From contig JAJEKV010000164.1 of assembly GCA_021234155.1 (NCBI GenBank), positions 279,182 to 343,181 of the forward strand: a DNA stretch of 64,000 bases. The letters are read 5' to 3'. Below, in pieces: positions 21,060 through 31,639 of the stretch. Below the pieces are notes generated by a model, which did no database searches, had not been told where the DNA came from, and saw only the letters and a list, made by a program, of their open reading frames with translations. Each line of letters begins with the position of its first letter. Position 1 is the stretch's first letter. Both the position numbers and the translations under genes were made by a program. The stretch comes from Isoetes taiwanensis. Lineage: Eukaryota > Streptophyta > Lycopodiopsida > Isoetales > Isoetaceae.

Positions 21060-23400
21060 TTGGATGGCATGCATGACCCCAATTTATAGCATAGTGGTGG
21101 TTACATCAGAGAGTGCCACCCCTAACCATATTGGACAGTCCTCATCATCAGGCCTTACTAGCACAAAGTATCCTTCCTTGATGTCCTCAAAGGGATCCCA
21201 CTCAGGAAGATCAAACCACTTCGGCTTTGAGGCCTTACTTCCCACAAACCACTTGGAACCCTTGTTAGGACCCAAGTGAACATTCTTAGACGTGCTTGCT
21301 CCTTGAGGACCCTCCCATCTTGACTCTGGCAAGAACCCGTCTCTTAGCTTCCTCCCACATGGTTGTTCGGTTTCTAAGCATGTCACAACTTTCTCCCAAA
21401 GACTTGATTAGGGGAGTCCATTTGATTTTTCTTGAGAGTGGAGGTGTGCTTTCCATTTCGAACATCATCCCAAGCGTTATGTAATCCTTGATGCCCTTCA
21501 CTAGTTGGCTAGTCTTTGATGTCATTAGTCTTGAAGGGAGGTAGTGGTTTTGGCTGCCCTTTAAGAATGAGAACTTCACCAAAGAACCCCTTTGCCACAA
21601 CTCGATTCCTTGTGTACAGCATCCACAACTTGTCACCTGGTCTCCACTTATATTGCATGATTGGTATTCCATCCCTAACCCAAAACTTTGAACTGAAGTG
21701 GCTTTGTGTGTCCTGCATCAACCGGGTCCTTACCATCTAGCAAGTATCCCTCTACAAATGATTTCCAATCTTCAACCTCATCCATCAAGAAAGCCATTGG
21801 GTTGGGGTCAATGCAGCTCTCAAACACATCCATTAGTTCAGGGGAGACTAGTCACGTTTTTCTCTCTTGAGCTTAGTGGAGAAAGTTCCAAAGAATCCAT
21901 CTATATCATCATGCATATGCCCAACCATCATGAATCCCACTTTCACAACTTTGAATACTCCCACTGCTGTCAAGTATGACATTGCCCCAAACATCCATCT
22001 ATTCTTGTTTTCTTTCCAACAGCTTGTCCAATTGAACACATAGCTCCTCGTGCAAAGGCTTCTCAAGTAAGGGGAAATCATCCCAAGTCCTCCTTGATTC
22101 ACTAGACACCTTGGATGTGAGCTGTTTTATCCGCCTTTGGTAACAAAGCGTTGATCATGCATCAAAGCCTCAAAAATGGGTGCCAAAGGGGAATACCTCC
22201 TCCCTTCTATCGATCCTTTCTCTAGTGTTCTCAAGCATTTGAAAATAGAGCTCACATGGAAGTTTGGATCATCCCTCCATAGATCAAGCACAAAATGACC
22301 ATATGTTCCAGTTCCATGACCATGTGTTAAGACACCCGCCGGACTTACTTTCATCAAAAGCGCTTTTGACAACGCTTGGGTAAAGGATCTAGCTTTGGCA
22401 AGAAAGTCTTGTGTTGGTCCATCTTATCATGAATTATACACAAAAATTTGTCCGACCGCATCTCGAAAAATGTTCTCCACCCGCCAATACAACTGTCTAC
22501 ATGATATTTGGTCCCTTTAGTGATCTCGCAAATTTCTCCCTAATTGCCATTCTTTCTTTCTCTATTGCAGTTGATGCAAGTGTATCCTTGAGTTGAATGC
22601 AAGTGTTGCACTTTTGAGAATGGCATGTGTTGTAGGACACTCACGCCCCTGAGAAGTGAGTGCTCCATAACTTGCTGAAATGTGATTGAGAAAGAGGCCT
22701 ACCTCCAAGAGTTTCGGGATGGAGTTGACCTCCTTAAGGCACTCCATTTGGATATAGTGTTGTGGCAACACTCTTTTGCACCACTCGCACACCGCGTGCT
22801 CGTTCACCTTCGACTTGTGGGGCATAGATTGAGACATGTATCTCACAAAGCTCTCGAAGACTACAATGGCCTTGAGAGTATTTGCTCTAGGTTTCAAAGT
22901 GAGTGCATTACCATGTTGGAACAAATCGCGGCCCCTTTTCTAACCTGCTCCCAAAGATTCGAAAATGAAGACTTGCTCACCCCAAGAATCCATCTCAATG
23001 CTCTCATACATACCTTCATGCCCCTCAATTGATATAGTAGCCGGCCCTGTTTTCATCATAGCTGGAATTCCTACACAAGGAGTAAATGAAATTAATCCTA
23101 TCTTTTTTTGAAGCTGTCCAATGTATTGGGACCTTATATCTCGCAGACGAGGTCATCCACATTGTAATCGCGACTGCGCAATCTAGGTTGCAACACTCTT
23201 GTCCCCTAATTGCCTCAGAGGTTTTCTCCTGTTGGTGCCATACTTTCCATCCTTTCTAAATATTTGTCACTTCTAGGCCTCTTGGGCACCCTTGGCTGCC
23301 TTTTATGAAAGACATAGCGCCTCTTCCTTGTGATCAAAGGATGCTCATCGACCACCAAGTCTTCCACATGGCCTTGGGTGGGCCTTGGGGTGTAGTTCAA
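21060..23400 (-). pseudogene. DUF7869-like transposon protein with BAH-like C-terminus (broken)
   Basis: Read on the minus strand from about 23400. A basic N-terminal piece (RKRRYVFHKRQPRVPKRPRS) is followed by a Cys-containing part (HAVCEWCKRVLPQHY, about 22.8 kb). Next comes the signature VKVGFMMVGHMHDDIDGFFG (about 21.93-21.87 kb), which matches the VGHTHEDID hallmark of DUF7869 proteins of repeat families in plants and other eukaryotes. Downstream are KWRPGDKLWMLYTRNRVVAK and a C-terminal GYFVLVRPDDEDCPIWLGVA (about 21.17-21.12 kb), which looks like a BAH-type chromatin-reading start. Several frame changes break the gene. The biochemical role of DUF7869 is not known to me. The two Asp of the DDID motif suggest a catalytic core but prove nothing. 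Confidence 0.68.
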
Positions 23401-23769
23401 GAGGGCATTCTAGAGTATCACCATTCTTGTGTGTAATATATCTAATTGGCCATCTCAACTGAGCTTGGGACTCCAAAGAGCCCTCGAGCACACAATGCAA
23501 TCACTAGAGCTTCCACGGGACATGATTGTATCAACTTCGATAAGAAGCTTCACAATGCCAACTCCAAGATGTTCATCTCCCAAATTTCATCATTCACACT
23601 ATCAAATGGATCAACCTGCTTATTATGCCCTCTCAAAATACCGCCCGTTGCAAGGGTGCAACAAAAGGCAACCCATCTTCCTCCATTGTAGCCTAGGGCA
23701 ATGGCCTCTCACTGGACTTCCTTGGCTCCATTTTACTCATCTCACATGCTCCCCTAATGAAAAAGCTCA

Positions 23770-24010
23770 CATTAAAACCATATAGCCCCAAACACCACAA
23801 ATATGACCATATAAGCCATATAAAACCATACAAACATATTAAATATAACCATATTAAATCATACAACCATATTAACTAAAATCATATAACCATATTAAAC
23901 CATACAACCATACTCATTGTAAACCATATGTAAACATTGTAACCATATATAACCATTGAAACTATTCAACCATTGAAACCATATTAAATATATAAGATAA
24001 CATATATAAA
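23770..24010. repeat. AT-rich ACCATATTAAACCAT-type simple repeat
   Basis: Degenerate repeats of ACCATATAAA, ACCATATTAA and ACCATACAA fill about 240 bp upstream of the DUF7869-like gene. It is low-complexity DNA that marks the boundary of that gene. Confidence 0.75.
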
Positions 24011-25040
24011 CATATAACCTAACCTTTAATATCTTGTCATTGCCACGTGGCGCCTCCTCAGAGGCTGAAAGCGCAATATGTCAGCAATCCGCACTGCCAC
24101 GTCATGGAGGGCATGGCCCACACGTGACAGAAGTTTATTGCACTTTTACGAGGTTCGAGGGTGCGGCCATTAATCGCACCCTCTTCCTCTCCCCCCATTC
24201 TTCCTCTCCTGTTTTGTCCGATCACTCTTCGAGCTCAGATTTTCCTTAAAGCTTTTTTCCGTCAGCGATCGATCGAACCGAGCCATTCCAAGGCCATCTT
24301 ATGACAAATGGCTTGGTCGACGGATCGGGACGCTTCCAAATACCGGTTCTCGCCAGATTGAGTGTTCGAGCGAGGCGTTCTTGCACGAGAAGAAAGTGAG
24401 GCCCTTTTACTACTGCTTTTTAGTTTTCCTCGTAAGTCCTTTCTTGCATTTTTACTTATATTACGTTGTTAGAGGCTCTTATTAATCCCTCATACAATTT
24501 ACCCAGACAAATCCTTATTCACGCTTTGCGAATGACTATACCCACATGGAATCGAACACGGAAGCCTCCTCCTCATCCAAAGAAATCTTCCGTGTATGTT
24601 TTTGTAATATCACACCCTTTTTTAATCTCATTTCTGCAGATTTGTTCTCTGTTTTCTCATTAATCTCATTTGTCTCCACCACTTCTCTAATCATTAATCT
24701 CACTAATCTCTCACATTATCTGCTTTTCCTTTTGTATTGTTTTCTGCTTTTGTTATCTTTTTCTTGCTTGTGGTTGAATTGAATACATTGTACGAGCACA
24801 AGTGAGAATAGTGGTAAGAGTAGTAGCAAGCAACCGAGATAGAAATCATCGAGAGACAGGTGTTAGGAAGTAAGATATTGCGTAGCATTAATGTAAGAGA
24901 TTCACAAAAGATATAGCTAAACTGTCTAAGAATGTTTCATAAATGTAACATAACTAGGAATGTTTTTCTCCCACTAAGAACTAAGAATAGGAATTGCTTC
25001 ACGTAATCCGCATTTCTAACTCACAACATATCCTCCACTA
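24011..25040. other. Intergenic region between the two transposon-like units
   Basis: The GC-rich stretch 24030-24300 could be a promoter for the minus-strand DUF7869-like gene. A plus-strand mini-exon (24546-24597, MESNTEASSSSKEIFRV followed by a GT) could be a first exon, but no partner exon was found. The rest (24600-25000) is T-rich and then A-rich without a recognisable gene. Confidence 0.35.
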
Positions 25041-25299
25041 CGAGGAGACATGCAGAGGGGAGTGGCGAGTTGAGAATACCTCGCCTTGCCAACAAATCCC
25101 AGAAGTACAGTTCTTCTCACTCGCGAGTCGAGGAGGCGGGAAGAGGGAGTGTACACTGGATCGCTGGTCGCTTGAGGGATTCTCGACTCAAGCGATTCGA
25201 TTGCACACAACTACCCAACGCCTCACATTCTTTTTAAGCTGTTGCACCTTCTTCGACTCGAGTCGCAGAATGTCATACCACCAATGGCCCTTTGTGCGG

Positions 25300-26495
25300 T
25301 CGCCGGAGTGCCTCCACCCGATCTGAGTCACTCTCCTTGAACCATGCTCATCGAATATTGCGAAGAGGACTGCCCGACGGGTGGAGGCCTACGACTAACC
25401 ACGAGGTGTTGGCGCTTTCGACTGCGTGAGTCGAGAAAATGCTGCTCTAGTGCACTCTAGAGCTGGCTGCAGATAGCCTTAACCACTCTCCTTCTATCTT
25501 CCTCGATATTGCGAAGGAAGTGGTTTTGACCGCCTCTGCGGGCCAACTCTTAGCAACCCAATTCTCTCTGTATGGGTCACATGGCCTCTACCCAATCCAA
25601 GACCGTCTCCTTGAACCATCTTAGGCCGAATATTGCGAAGGGATGGGCTCGATAGTGGAGGCCTCTACAACTAACCACAGGGAAACCACGTAGCTTGTTG
25701 TATGCATTCTCTACCATGAGTCGGAATGCCTTACCCAACCCAAGACTCCATGTGTACCATCCGAGTTCTCGATGGCTAAGGCATTCTCGACTTGCGAAGT
25801 CGAATGTAGACACGGTTAACAACCAACGATTCTTCTCGACTCGCTAGTCGAGAATCCTCTAGCCAGCCAATTCTCCTGTGTGTGGTCGCAGTGGCCTCTA
25901 CCCAGTCAGAGCCACTCTCCTTCGAACCATCTTCGACGAATATCGCGAAGGGGAGGGGCTCGGACTGGGTGGAGGCCTCTACAACTAACCACAGGGAAAC
26001 CACAGAGCTTGCTGTCTGCATTCTCGGCTCGCGAGTCGGGAATGCCTTAACCAACCCACTCCATGTGTACTATCCGGAGTTCTGGATGGCCAAGGCATTC
26101 TCGACTTGCGAGTCGAGAATGTAGACAGAGTTAACAATCGTATTCTCACTCAAGCAAGTCGAAATCCCTTAGCCAGCCAATTCTCCTGTGTCTGGTAGCA
26201 GTGGCCTCGACCCAGTCAGAGTCACTCTCCTTCGAACCATCTTCGTCGAATATTGCGAAGGGGAGGGGCTCGGACTGGGTGGAGGCCTCTACAACTAACC
26301 ACAGGGAAACCACAGAGAACAAGCCAAGGCTTGCATTCTCCTACAACTACTGCACTTTGTATTCTCCTGTTTTTTAGTCCCAAGTGCCTCTAGCCCTGCC
26401 CCGAGCCACTCTCCTTCAACCATCTTCCTCGAATATTGCGAAGAGGAGTGGTTTCGACCGGGTGGAGGCCCCTCCTACTAACTACAAGAGGATGC
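25300..26495. repeat. Tandem long-hairpin units (~190-310 bp pitch)
   Basis: Units at about 25300, 25575, 25880, 26190 and 26385, plus a partial one near 25470, share CCACTCTCCTTCGAACCATC and a central CGAATATTGCGAA. In the best copies (25893-26000 and 26205-26300), arms of about 32 bp pair imperfectly: GGCCTCTACCCAGTC opposite GACTGGGTGGAGGCC. Each unit can therefore fold into a hairpin. The smaller TCTCGACTCG palindromes lie between units, near 25830, 26020 and 26095. Confidence 0.78.
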
Positions 26496-27396
26496 ATTTG
26501 AACCGCATCTCCGGGCCTTAGACCTAGCCCCGATCCATGTACAACATTCCAAGAAAACACTCCATGAAAAATACACCTAAAAACGGAATTGTTCATTACC
26601 CCGATCCATTGTTTCCTTGCCGAGCATCTCTCAACCCGTAGAGTAAATCATCTCGAAGATGAAAAATGCCGGACAAGGAAACGATGAACTCCGCCGAGCT
26701 TATCGGCCAGCTCCATTATTTAAACACAAACAAAGATGTTCCACAAGCGAAATAACATAGGCATCTCTCAAACTCACCTCTTCACGCTAGTAATTCCTTG
26801 GGCCATCAGATCACGGATCCCGCAGCCTCACCTAGAGTCTTTGCTTTTTCTCACGGTCTCATCAAGAGTGTATTCAAGATCTAATACTTGTATCACCGCG
26901 ATTCTCGCGTATCCCCGCTCCATGGTGTAAAGAAGTAGAGTTCCCTGTGGTTCCGCAGCTCCTCTCCGCTTCCTACCTTAGCTCCATGCTCATCGATCAA
27001 ATCAATCGGCTTGCAATAGGACGCTACGTCGGAAAAACACACAAAGCAAGGCGTTATTAGCGCCTTACGGCGTCAAGGGGCGCCATTCCCGAAGTCGCTA
27101 CGCCGATGCTCGCCTCGAACTCAAGGTCGCCAATGCCGCAGTTGAAGATAAACTACGCCCCGCTCACTAAGTCCCTTGATGTGATTCAATTTGAAATAGT
27201 GTTTGGGCGGGATAAAGGCGACCGTCTTTGCGGTCCTTAGCCCTTTCTTTCTTAAATGATTGCAAATTAATCTTTAAATTCAAATTAAAGAACACGCCCG
27301 ATCTTTTTTACATGCAGTCCTAAAACTTACAACGCCACGGAGGAAACTTAATTTACGTATGGTCCGTCCGGGGAAGAGGATGAGGGGGCATCTGAC
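26496..27396. other. Presumed promoter and 5' region of the HAD/DGQHR gene
   Basis: No gene is recognised. The last 350 bp before the ATG at 27397 contain GC-rich stretches with small inverted repeats (GCGCCTTACGGCG near 27058) and an AT-rich patch (27240-27300). This is suitable for a promoter, but no core element is convincing. Confidence 0.35.
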
Positions 27397-28190
27397 ATGG
27401 CGACTCCGCCCAAGACGCTGAGGCGCCGAGGGGATGCTGGTTCTAGCGGCAGCAAGAAGAAGAAGACAGGCTCCTCAGGTGAGCTCTGAGGTTTTTCTTT
27501 GGTCGGAATACCTTAACTGATCCATCCTTTCTTCTTGCAGCATTCACCGCGGACTCACTAGTGATCACTGGCCGAACTCCGTTCTTCGTCATCGAGGGAC
27601 TGGAGACAGAGCTTCTTGACACACCAGCAGATTCTTGGTGGTATGTCGAGGTATCAACAAGTGGGAAGGAGAAAGATCTGTTTCTCCACCAAAGGGACAA
27701 GAAGAGCTCCGAGACAAGTACAAGAAAATCGGTGTTGTGCTCTCCGCCTCGGCCGATTCAAGCATTTAACACTACATGTCGAGGACCCGCCGTAAGAGTA
27801 AGTTCTATCACACCAAAAATTATCGGTTTCAAATTATTCTCACTCTTCCATGAGCAAGGCTAAGGGCACCAAAAAAAAAGCAGCCTTTTAAATTGTCGTA
27901 ACCTTGGGTGGAAGGATCCGGAAGGGATGAAGGAGGCCTAACCCTAACATCCGTGGAGCTTGGAATGGAGATTTCCGTGAGTCGGGAAAAACTGTTCAAT
28001 ACGGGGAGCTTCACTTCTACTGTGCTGAAGACTCTACAACACTCTGCAGTGGGGAATGAAGTTGTGGTTCATACAGAAAAAAGTCCGCAGAAGCCCAAAG
28101 ATGGAGAAGATGATACCACACGGGAGGAATCAGATGATGAAGGAGACGAAGATATGGTCGACTCCCAACTAATGGATCCGTGATGAGCGG
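27397..28190 (+). CDS. HAD/DGQHR gene, 5' exons (N-terminal part)
   Basis: Exon 1 (27397-27478) encodes MATPPKTLRRRGDAGSSGSK and then a Lys run, a likely nuclear localisation signal. It ends CAG before GTGAGC. The intron ends TTTCTTCTTGCAG (27540), and exon 2 keeps the frame (FTADSLVITGRTPFFVIEG). The 62-bp intron with consensus ends and conserved phase is the best splice evidence in the window. Further on, 27690-27760 reads better in another frame (EELRDKYKKIGVVLSASA). The stretch 27908-28183 ends very acidic (REESDDEGDEDMVD). The frame disagreement means that frameshifts or unseen introns are present. No known domain was recognised in this part. Confidence 0.6.
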
Positions 28191-28229
28191 TCGGGATTTC
28201 ACAGAGGGGCACGTAAAATGGAGCGGTTG

Positions 28230-28680
28230 GCTCAAGATATCCGTTGGGAATAGCACACAAGCTGCTCTTGGACATCAGACGCCTGAAGGTCTGCACGGGA
28301 GATGCCGTCTTGTTCAACCACAGGGAATTTAATACATCACACATGCTGGAGATTCTGAACCTGATGGTGCGACATCCTGTTGCAGATCCAATGCCTGCGG
28401 ATGTCATACCTTTTAGCAGATCGACCGGTCAGTTGTTCAGCTGGAAGTCTGAGGAAGACCTGAAGGGAAAAGACGTCCGGTTCTGGGTAGTGGACGGTCA
28501 GCATTCAGTGAGGGCGGCGCAAGTATTGCAGACGGAGAAGGAGGTGCCGCAAAGGATCAAGGATAGATATGCCAAGCGAGAGTGCAGAGTTCTTTCGAGA
28601 GACGCCAAAGAACCGAATCGGCAAAGATTAGCCAACGCTGAAACACAATAGCAAATGAGTGTCGCCTACGTAAGGTAAAT
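28230..28680 (+). CDS. HAD/DGQHR gene, ParB/DGQHR-like exon
   Basis: The open frame contains DVRFWVVDGQHSVRAAQVL (about 28473-28530), with VVDGQHS at about 28485-28505. DGQHR and ParB/sulfiredoxin-type nuclease domains carry the same DGxHR-like nucleotide-binding/nuclease signature. They occur in DNA-modification and phage-defence proteins and in ParB. Here His is followed by Ser instead of Arg, and the family assignment is by motif only. Downstream the frame stops at 28651, but a neighbouring frame continues with IANECRLRK up to a splice-like AAG before GTAAAT (28675). The exon end is therefore uncertain and a one-base frameshift is likely. Confidence 0.5.
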
Positions 28681-28699
28681 AACTCCTTCGATTTTTCCA

Positions 28700-28904
28700 T
28701 TCTCGACTCGCGAGTCGAGAAAGCCCTACCATCCTAACATTTCCCGATTATCACTGGGGTTTCTCGACTCGCGAGTCGAGAAAGCCAGGGGAACACAGAA
28801 AATCAAAGGATGCAGAGCTTTCTCGACTCGCGAGTCGAGAAAACCTAGAGAAGTAAAAGAAAATTAGACATTCAAGGGACTTTCTCGACTCGCGAGTCGA
28901 GAAA
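28700..28904. repeat. Array of four perfect 22-24 bp palindromes, ~60-bp pitch
   Basis: Four copies of the palindrome with half-site TTTCTCGACTCG (the first is 22 bp, the others 24 bp) are centred at about 28710, 28771, 28830 and 28892. Each is a perfect palindrome. The spacers are unique. The array is inside the presumed intron between the DGQHR-like exon and the next exon (28986). Degenerate copies occur at 30598-30735 and 31705-31990, and upstream at 25.1-26.2 kb. Confidence 0.92.
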
Positions 28905-28985
28905 CCCCGGGGCTACTATTTACTGTTTATTTCGGGTGTTTGTAGATACTTTCATGCTCTGACATTGGTACATTGACTGAATGCA

Positions 28986-29381
28986 GCCCTTATCCTGACC
29001 AGATCATACACGCTAGGCAACAGTGGAAAGCATTGGGTTGTCCTCGGCCCTAAAGGAAACAAGGCTCCCTGGATAAGTGGAAGACCTTTGAGAAACTATG
29101 CAGATATGTTCTCACTGAGGGCCGAAGATGATGAGGGAGAGGATGAAGAGGAGAAGAAGAAGAGAACACCAAGGAAAGGTAGGGAGTCTCTCTCGCACCA
29201 ATATGACCTCATTCTTAGCACCGAGGCTGTCCGGAGAAATGGACTCGAGATATGGGATCAATGGACAAGAGGCAAGTCAAGGACAAAGAATGGAGAATTT
29301 CCATCCAAGCCGGACCCCAAGTTGTTTGACAAGCGCTTCATGAAGAGGATACAGGGCCTCACGGACAAAGAAACGCTTTGA
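28986..29381 (+). CDS. HAD/DGQHR gene, middle exon (charged)
   Basis: The exon follows a splice-acceptor-like ATGCAG at 28981-28985. It runs open as LTRSYTLGNSGKHWVVLGP, then KGNKAPWISGRPLRNYADMF and an acidic/basic run (EDDEGEDEEEKKKRTPRKGR). It ends in QYDLILSTEAVRRNGLEIW and PKLFDKRFMKRIQGLTDKET. I recognise no domain. The region is hydrophilic and well formed, so it reads as real coding sequence. The stop at 29381 may be the true exon end or a frameshift. Confidence 0.55.
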   Translation, partial: ALILTRSYTLGNSGKHWVVLGPKGNKAPWISGRPLRNYADMFSLRAEDDEGEDEEEKKKRTPRKGRESLSHQYDLILSTEAVRRNGLEIWDQWTRGKSRTKNGEFPSKPDPKLFDKRFMKRIQGLTDKETL

Positions 29382-29529
29382 CCTACAAGGCGTAATCTTG
29401 ATGGAACAATCCCGCTAAGGAAGACTAGGAGTTCTAAAATGCGTGACGCAAAGGATTATGCCACAAATCCTAAAGAGACAAATAAGTTAGAAGAAGGCAT
29501 CACGAAGTTCTCGCAACGCTGCATCTAAT

Positions 29530-30010
29530 GAATACCATGATTTTGATTATTACAAGGAAAAGGCTGCCCTTGATGAGGAAGACATGAAGGAATTGAACCG
29601 CTTATGTCAACCCTACATCAACACCAAGCTGAAGCGTAATGTCAAAACCCTTCCTTTCCCTCAACGTGCTATGGCAATTCTCAAGAGGAAGCTTGGATTC
29701 GGGTGGTCCCATTTAAGGCCGACGATAGCTCCCCCATTTCTGGTAACTTTGGGACACAAGGGATTTGGTGGTCCGAACTCGCACTGACCCATGGCACTAT
29801 TTGTCATCAATATGATCAAGACCCCACCCTTTTTTATGACAAAGCTGACATAGAGCAGTTGGTACAAGACGGTTCCGACATGATTGACCGGATACTTTCA
29901 GTTTCCTTGTCTTTTGCATGCCGGCAATCGACAAACCTGTTGTCTCCCAATGGGCAAACCGATATTAACTTCACCAACAAGATCATGTACTCCATATACC
30001 TAACTTGATC
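29530..30010 (+). CDS. HAD/DGQHR gene, second middle segment
   Basis: A coding-like segment in two frames. The first (about 29525-29700) carries EYHDFDYYKEKAALDEED, MKELNRLCQPYINTKLKRN and AMAILKRKLGFGW. The second (from about 29700) carries VPFKADDSSPISGNFGTQG, IWWSELALTHGTICHQYDQD and FYDKADIEQLVQDGSDMID. They join across a frameshift near 29700-29706. It is probably one folded domain, but no family comes to mind. Between 30010 and 30545 only weak fragments follow (KLYAKVVHEWPVLSGAMPFG near 30300). Confidence 0.45.
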
Positions 30011-30594
30011 ATGAGTGTAGACTTGGCTTGCCAAGGCACCAAGCTTTGCCAACATAGTTTTGGTTTTGATTTCAAGATCGGTCTGTAGACCTCGATAAGT
30101 GGTGGTCTAGCTTAACATCATTATCTCGACAGTTCATGATCTCTCAAGAGCGTATGGAACCCCGGAAGGGGGCAGATTTATGGAGGATGTTCCATCGATG
30201 GACAAAGTTGGCAAAGATGGTGCGACGAGTTCTATACATAGAATTCCTATCCGCCAAGAGTTATCAAGTACTTCATAAACCAGCTTTTGGTCGAGGAAGA
30301 TCAAATTGTATGCGAAAGTGGTACATGAATGGCCTGTTCTCTCGGGGGCTATGCCGTTTGGAATGAAACCTATATCCGTGGTTGGAAATAAGGATATGGT
30401 TGAAACCATTCGGCCATACCCGGATCTCGCCTTCATGAGCATTTCAAGGGGAGGAAGACAAATGGAAGCAAGAAAGACGACGAGGACGAGGGAGACAAAG
30501 CCGACGACGAGAATGTCGAAGGTTTAGATCGAGGATGTCGCCAACACATTCTTGAGAATCTGAGATTGAGGTGAGTTTACTTTTGTCCCATCGG

Positions 30595-30735
30595 TGTTTC
30601 TCGACTTCAGCGAGTCGAAAAACTCGCTTCCTTTCAATACCTTTTCTTTTCATTCTCGACTCGCGAAATGAGAAAACTCGCTTCCCTTCAATACCTTTTT
30701 TTTTCATTCTCGACTCATGAGTTGAGAAAACTCGC
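30595..30735. repeat. Degenerate TTTCTCGACTCG palindromes, second array
   Basis: Three variant palindromes with a pitch of about 56 bp (near 30598, 30653 and 30705) share GAAAACTCGC on their right side. They lie between coding-like segments of the same gene, so again probably in an intron. Confidence 0.75.
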
Positions 30736-30953
30736 CTTTCTCTCGACAGATGTCAACATTTCGTGGAGTTCCATGTCAACGACTCGGATCATTGTCAATG
30801 GATACCAGCGGTTCACGCCGCGGGAGGAGAATGCACTCCCAAAGACAATCCAGAGCAAGACACCGCCACGGCCGTAAAGGACCTAAAAAAGATAATGATC
30901 CCGCGATTTGGATCCCGATGAACCGAAATATGGTCGAGCCAAACTCCAACTGA

Positions 30954-31602
30954 TCCACCGGTCCCGCCAAGCTTGTAATATTTGACGTCAATGGAGTATT
31001 AGCTGCAGTATACCACGATAAAGATGTCCCCGAGATTAACACCTCACAGATCCCGACCAAAACGGAGCATAAAATAGTGTATCCGAGGCCTAGAGCTAAG
31101 GAAATTGTTGAATGGTGCCCGAACGGGATTCGGCGGGGCATATGGTCTTGTATGGCAAAGAAAAATATTGTCAATGTTCTTGGTGTTCTCGGCATTTCAG
31201 TTTTGAAGTTCAAGTTCGCTTGGGGAAACGAAAGGGTCGATGTGTGTCCGGACCTCGATCCAGCCATCACAAAGGGGAAGCCTACAATGGTGAAAAGGCT
31301 GGACAGGGTTTATGAGCAATTCCAGAACTATGGCAAACACAACACGCTGATCATAGACGACTCCGCCTACAAGTGCTATCATAACGCGCAAAATACAATC
31401 ATTGCTAAGCCATATCGACCAAGAATATGAGACGGATAGGTGATTGTCCTTCGACCGCGGTCCTCGCCTTGGCGGAATCCCTCTTTGCCATTCTTGTCAC
31501 GATGTGATTAGGAACTATCCGAGCCCTCACGGAACCCGATCCGAGAGCAAGGCGATCATGAAAGCTATGGACGACAAATATTTTGGTGAACAAGAAGAGT
31601 GA
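30954..31602 (+). CDS. HAD/DGQHR gene, FCP1/NIF-like HAD phosphatase domain
   Basis: The frame is open from about 30954 to 31430. HAD motif I is LVIFDVNGVLAAV, with the nucleophile Asp at 30984-30986. The second position is Asn instead of the usual Asp (DVNG, not DxDx), as in the plant DLNG/DVNG class of FCP1-like proteins. Motif II is GIWSCMAKKN. The C-terminal acidic motif is TLIIDDSAYKCYHNAQNTII, with the two Asp at 31356-31361. FCP1/NIF-domain proteins are protein phosphatases, or degenerate relatives. A short extension (GIPLCHSCHDVIRNYPSPHG) in another frame runs to a stop at 31600-31602. This catalytic-type domain is unusual cargo for a transposon-like unit. The substrate is unknown. 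Confidence 0.72.
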
Positions 31603-31639
31603 CCTCCTCGCCGATAGTCAAATTGTGTGAATATTGTAA

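Larger units (their letters stand above)
976..23800 (-). mobile_element. Putative multigene DNA transposon, interrupted by nested LTR elements
   Basis: This is an inferred unit. Four minus-strand reading frames (DUF7869-like, 459-aa orphan, 117-aa orphan, H3-like) and three arrays of the same hairpin repeat lie on both sides of a 15.9-kb nested LTR retrotransposon block (2971-18835). Taking that block out brings the arrays and genes into about 7 kb. The arrays lie close upstream of the 459-aa and 117-aa starts and just downstream of the H3-like stop. No terminal inverted repeats or target duplication were found, so superfamily and true ends are unknown. The DUF7869-like gene could belong to a separate element. 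Confidence 0.4.

Noticed and set aside
24546-24597. MESNTEASSSSKEIFRV mini-exon
   Set aside because: Good start and a following GT, but no downstream exon could be joined.
28700-28904. CRISPR-like array (short palindromic repeats, unique spacers)
   Set aside because: Perfect palindromes of 22-24 bp in an intron of a eukaryotic gene, no cas genes, plant context.
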